From Streptomyces sp. GQFP (GTDB lineage Bacteria > Actinomycetota > Actinomycetes > Streptomycetales > Streptomycetaceae): a DNA stretch of 64,000 bases. How positions within the stretch are numbered: the stretch's first letter is position 1; each line of letters begins with the position of its first letter. Location: assembly GCF_021545335.1 (NCBI RefSeq), contig NZ_CP089312.1, positions 7,812,001 to 7,876,000 on the forward strand, in the 5' to 3' direction. The notes beneath the pieces are model-generated. The model ran no database searches and was not told the DNA's origin. It saw nothing but the letters and a program-made list of their open reading frames with translations. The translations under genes were made by a program, and so were the position numbers. Shown here one piece after another: positions 61,041-64,000 of this stretch.

Positions 61041-61520
61041 ATGAGCGCACCTTCAGCCCCTCAACACCCGGTTACCGTACGTATGTTCAGGCAACGGCTG
61101 AGCGCCACTCCGCGCGGCGCCCGTCTCGCCCGGCGCCTCGCCGTGGGCCAGCTGAACGCCTGGCGCATCCCGTACGGCTCGGACGTCTCCGAGGCCGTCG
61201 CGCTGATCGTCGCCGAGCTGGCAGCGAACGCGGTGACCCACGGACGCGTCCCCGGACGGGACTTCGAGCTGCGGCTCGGTCTCATGACGGGCAGCGTCCG
61301 CGTCGAGGTCACCGACACCCGCAGCGGGCCACGCCCGCCGGGCCCGATGGACGTACGGCCTCCGTCGCCGCTGGCGGAGTCGGGGCGCGGACTCCTCGTC
61401 GTGGACGCGGTGGCGGACCGGTGGGAGGTGCTCGACCGGGAGCCGCCGGGGAAGACGGTACGGGCCGAGGTGGATGTACCGGGGTGGGGGTCGCTGGTGA
61501 GGCGGCAGGGGCTGAGGTAG
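61041..61520 (+). CDS. HATPase_c anti-sigma-type ATP-binding protein
   Basis: A 159-residue SpoIIAB/RsbW-like kinase domain. The N box reads LIVAELAANAVTHG, the G1 box VTDTRSG and the G2 box ESGRGLLVVD. It has no sensor domain. Genes of this type stand next to WhiJ/Scr1 regulators in Streptomyces and modulate them or sigma factors. It is divergent from the Scr1 gene with 159 bp between. Confidence 0.85.
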   Translation: MSAPSAPQHPVTVRMFRQRLSATPRGARLARRLAVGQLNAWRIPYGSDVSEAVALIVAELAANAVTHGRVPGRDFELRLGLMTGSVRVEVTDTRSGPRPPGPMDVRPPSPLAESGRGLLVVDAVADRWEVLDREPPGKTVRAEVDVPGWGSLVRRQGLR

Positions 61521-61615
61521 TTCCCGCCAGGCATAAAGACGCAAAACGATATCGCCTGTGTCGGATATGCGGTACCATTTTCTGTGGAACGCCTCTGCGG
61601 AAGGACCGGAGATCC

Positions 61616-61858
61616 ATGGCCCGAACAGTCATCGACCTGGACGAAGAGATGGTTGCCGAGGCCATGCGCATCTTCGGCACCAAGACCAAGGCGAAGGCCG
61701 TGCGCCTGGCCATGGAGGATGCCGTCAAGCGCCACCTGCGTCAGGAGTTCTTCGACGCCATGGACTCCGGCGAACTCGACTTCAGCGAGATCATCGAGAC
61801 CACCGGCCCTCGCAACGCCGATGGCTCCCTCAAGCGCACCGGTGGCCAGGCCGCCTGA
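61616..61858 (+). CDS. vapB: VapB-type antitoxin (DUF2191-like)
   Basis: An 80-residue antitoxin: RHH-type N-terminus (ARTVIDLDEEMVAEAMRIFGTKTKAKAVRLAMEDAV) and an acidic C-terminal toxin-binding tail (FFDAMDSGELDFSEI). Start: ATG at 61616 with GGAG five bases upstream. Its stop overlaps the toxin start (TGATG). The upstream 90 bp is less GC-rich than the surroundings. Confidence 0.87.
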   Translation: MARTVIDLDEEMVAEAMRIFGTKTKAKAVRLAMEDAVKRHLRQEFFDAMDSGELDFSEIIETTGPRNADGSLKRTGGQAA

Positions 61859-62277
61859 TGCAGGACCGCTATCTCATCGACAAGTCCGCCCTCGCGCGAT
61901 GGTCGAAACCGCAGGTCAAAGAGGTACTCAAACCGCTGCACGAGCGCTACCTGCTCGCCGTGTGCCACCCCACCGAATACGAGATGGTGCACTCCGCCCG
62001 CACCACCGCAGAGGCCACCCGCATCAGCACCTGGCTCCACGCCTTCGACTACCTCACCTGCGACGAGGACACTTTCACCCGGGCCCTGGAGACTCAGCGC
62101 CACGCTCTCAACGCAGGTTTTCACCGGGCTCTGTCCCTCCCTGATCTGCTCATCGCCGCCACCGCGGAACTGCACCGGCTGACCGTCCTCCACTACGACG
62201 GCGACTTCGACATGATCGGCAGCCTCACCGGACAGCCGACCCAATGGGTGGTTCCCCCGGGCGCCGCCGACAACTGA
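61858..62277 (+). CDS. vapC: VapC-type PIN-domain ribonuclease toxin
   Basis: A 139-residue PIN-domain toxin. The acidic active-site residues are visible: Asp in YLIDKSALARW, Glu in PTEYEMVHS, Asp in LSLPDLLIAATAE and Asp in YDGDFDMI. It cleaves RNA when free of VapB. Start: ATG at 61858, overlapping the antitoxin stop. No other mobile-element sign flanks the pair. Confidence 0.88.
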   Translation: MQDRYLIDKSALARWSKPQVKEVLKPLHERYLLAVCHPTEYEMVHSARTTAEATRISTWLHAFDYLTCDEDTFTRALETQRHALNAGFHRALSLPDLLIAATAELHRLTVLHYDGDFDMIGSLTGQPTQWVVPPGAADN

Positions 62278-62327
62278 CTTGGGGCCGGCTTCAGGTTTCC
62301 CTCAGCTTCGCCTTCCACCGTGGCCCC

Positions 62328-62849
62328 ATGTCAGCACACCGCCCCCGCACCCCCGAAACCGAGCGCAGCCGCCGCTGGTTCATGAACAAGGCGCTGCTCA
62401 CCGGTGGAGTCGCCGCCCTGGCGACCATGACCGGCTGCTCCTCCGGCTCCTCCGGCTCCTCCGGCTCCGCGAGTACGAGTGCCTCCTCCTCGTACGGCGG
62501 CCCCCCGAACGGCATGCCCTCCGGCGGGCCCGGAAGCGGCGGCGGGGGAGGGATGGGGCCCGGAGCCAGTGAGGTCAAGTACGCCGACTTCACCGGTGTC
62601 ACCACCGACGGGAAGGTCGTCGACGACCTCTACTCCTACCGCGTTCACAGCCCCGTCGTCCTCATCGAGTACGACGCCCAGTCGCCCCTCGCCTACGGCA
62701 ACAAGTCCTCAACCGGAGGCACTGGCGGCGGCATGGGCGGTCCCGGCGGCACGCCCACCCAGCAGCACATCCACACCATCATCCGCACCCCCAACGGCGG
62801 CGACTACGGCGTCGATCTGCTCAAGCTCCATCTGGAGAACGACCACTGA
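62328..62849 (+). CDS. Hypothetical lipoprotein
   Basis: A 173-residue protein. The N-terminus has an RR pair and a hydrophobic stretch ending in a lipobox (LATMTGC). A Gly/Ser/Pro-rich linker follows, then a folded part (VKYADFTGVTTDGKVVDDLYSYRVHSPVVLIEYD in order) with HIHTIIRTP near the end. No family recognised. Start: ATG at 62328. Confidence 0.72.
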   Translation: MSAHRPRTPETERSRRWFMNKALLTGGVAALATMTGCSSGSSGSSGSASTSASSSYGGPPNGMPSGGPGSGGGGGMGPGASEVKYADFTGVTTDGKVVDDLYSYRVHSPVVLIEYDAQSPLAYGNKSSTGGTGGGMGGPGGTPTQQHIHTIIRTPNGGDYGVDLLKLHLENDH

Positions 62850-62867
62850 CGGATCGTCAGCCGTCAG

Positions 62868-64000
62868 TCAGTTGTCCGACTCCTGGTTCGGCCTGCACAG
62901 CAGCGGCTTGTCCAGTTCCGCGCACGGGCGGTGGCCGGACGAGCGGAGGATGTCCTTGCCGACCTCGTTGGAGAGGTAGCGCAGGAAGCCCGCGGCCACG
63001 GAGTCCGCGGGCGGCTCCCCGTAGGTGTACGCGATCTCGGTCTGCCAGTACGGGTACGCGCCCTCGTCGGCGCCCTCCAGCGTGGCCGGGTAGCCGTCGA
63101 TGCGGACCTGCTGGACGTCGTCGCGGGTCGCGGCGGCGCCGACGTCGCTGTGCCCGAGGGCGCCGGTGGTCGTGGCCACGGTGTCGAGGAGGGTGTCGGT
63201 GTCGCCGACCTCGCAGCGTCCCGGGCGGTCGTCGGCCAGGGACGTGCAGTCGTTCGCCGTCACCGCCAACAGCGGCTTGTCGTCCAGGACTCGCTGCTCC
63301 AGGGTGGTGCGGGTGCCCGATCCCGGGTTGCGGCTCACCAGGTGGATCGGCACGTCGTTGCCCTTCACCTGCCGCCAGTTGGTGATCCGGCCGGCGTAGA
63401 TCTCCCTGACCTGGGTCAGGGAAAGGTCCTGGACGCCGGTGTCCTTGTTGACGACGAGGGTGAACAGGGAGAGGGCCACCGGCCTCGGGAGGAGTTGCGG
63501 GCGGCCGTCGCTCTTGGGGCCGTCGCTGAACGCCAGCCGGTCACCGAGGCCCTTGCTGTCCTTCAGGTCGGCCTTACCGCCCGCCGCCGCAAGGGAGTTG
63601 AGGCCCGCCACGCTCCCCTTGAAGGTGTCCGCGGTGATCGGGATACGGGCGTCCGGGCAAGTCTTCTCGTACTGCTTGGCCGCCTCCCGCAGCACCGGCG
63701 CGAACGCAGTGGACCCGGACAGGGTGAGCGTTCCCTTGGTGCAGTCCAGGGGCGGCGGCTCGACCTCGTCCCGGGAGAACGTGAACAATGACTGCACGGC
63801 GCTCACCAGCACCAGGACCACGAGCAGCATCCTGACCGGCTTCGAGGCGAACGGGTAGTACTCGGTCCGTCTGATCGAGCCTCCCCGCACACCGCCCACG
63901 ATGCTCGCGCTCACCGTGGGTTCCGGGAACGGTCTGGCCGTCGCGCCGTCCTTGCGCTCCAGGACCGCGAGCACCTTGTAGTGGTCGCCGCGGTTGAGCT
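62868..64000 (-). CDS. PstS-like substrate-binding protein with N-terminal membrane anchor, partial
   Basis: The frame is open to the window edge, so the start is outside. A TM segment (RMLLVVLVLVSAVQSLFTF) separates a short basic N-terminal part from a PstS-like periplasmic-binding domain (LTLSGSTAFAPVLREAAKQY, GSVAGLNSL, NPGSGTRTTLEQRVL, then HSDVGAAATRDDV). It probably binds phosphate or another oxyanion outside the cell. The upstream residues (LNRGDHYKVLAVLERKDG) hint that the N-terminal cytoplasmic part is longer. Confidence 0.8.
   Translation of the reverse strand, partial: LNRGDHYKVLAVLERKDGATARPFPEPTVSASIVGGVRGGSIRRTEYYPFASKPVRMLLVVLVLVSAVQSLFTFSRDEVEPPPLDCTKGTLTLSGSTAFAPVLREAAKQYEKTCPDARIPITADTFKGSVAGLNSLAAAGGKADLKDSKGLGDRLAFSDGPKSDGRPQLLPRPVALSLFTLVVNKDTGVQDLSLTQVREIYAGRITNWRQVKGNDVPIHLVSRNPGSGTRTTLEQRVLDDKPLLAVTANDCTSLADDRPGRCEVGDTDTLLDTVATTTGALGHSDVGAAATRDDVQQVRIDGYPATLEGADEGAYPYWQTEIAYTYGEPPADSVAAGFLRYLSNEVGKDILRSSGHRPCAELDKPLLCRPNQESDN

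Overview
The window is high-GC DNA with dense, mostly uninterrupted coding, GTG and TTG starts, Tat-type and lipoprotein secretion signals, Ser/Ala-rich linkers, and gene families typical of Streptomyces: FxSxx-COOH systems, DUF397/Scr1 regulators, an Mbl-type actin and SAV_2336-type proteins. It reads as the chromosome of a Streptomyces or a close relative. From memory, the stretch around the malonyl-CoA synthetase (matB) and the MreB-like gene corresponds to the S. coelicolor SCO2444-SCO2451 neighbourhood. I see no rRNA, tRNA or CRISPR array.

Layout: (a) 1-1744: a partial hypothetical gene and an alpha/beta hydrolase behind a perfect inverted repeat. (b) 1768-11676: an fxs-type RiPP cluster on the minus strand (candidate precursor, FxsB radical SAM/SPASM maturase, AAC(3)-type acetyltransferase, TIR-like FxsC, and FxsT, a MinD-like/TIR/NB-ARC/TPR protein), with a divergent SLATT-type (DUF4231) membrane protein. 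(c) 11833-19310: a seven-gene aerobic form I CO dehydrogenase operon (coxMSL, an XdhC/CoxF-like gene, coxD, coxG, coxE). (d) 19453-25564: a secreted PL3 pectate lyase with a ricin-type lectin domain, a LysR regulator, a SLOG-type protein, a GAF-domain histidine kinase and an MreB-like protein. (e) 25746-33734: a four-gene conflict-type operon (Trypco1-like small protein, trypsin-VMAP-C protease, MoxR AAA ATPase, and a 1625-residue protein with vWA-like, pseudokinase, SARP-like and degenerate HAD domains). (f) 33807-36687: a fused carboxyltransferase and matB.

(g) 36832-38367: a TnpB element, divergent from a ribbon-helix-helix gene, with a 14-bp inverted repeat covering both start codons and an omega-RNA-like 3' end. 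(h) 38398-46968: MerR-PP2C fusion, ATP-grasp enzyme, IclR/SMP-30 pair, and an XRE/ImmA-like/MAB_1171c-like/FAD-oxidoreductase operon. (i) 47153-54651: GH51 arabinofuranosidase, GH35 beta-galactosidase, an Rrf2 regulator and a secreted amidase. (j) 54760-64000: TauE/SafE transporter, two paralogous secreted intradiol dioxygenases flanking a DUF4360 protein, lipoproteins, an Scr1/DUF397/HATPase regulatory group, a VapBC-like toxin-antitoxin pair, and a truncated PstS-like protein.

Two groups stand out. In the fxs cluster the only credible precursor ends in F-D-A-A-I, not F-x-S-x-x, and carries an upstream W-T-S; the maturase C-terminus lacks a visible HExxH; and the neighbours look like an innate-immune receptor set (TIR, NB-ARC, TPR, SLATT). 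The MoxR/vWA/trypsin-VMAP operon matches the architecture of predicted NTP-dependent conflict systems, but its largest protein has lost the catalytic residues of both its kinase and HAD domains. The cox operon suggests the host can oxidise atmospheric CO. Several perfect or near-perfect inverted repeats next to regulator genes are good operator candidates.
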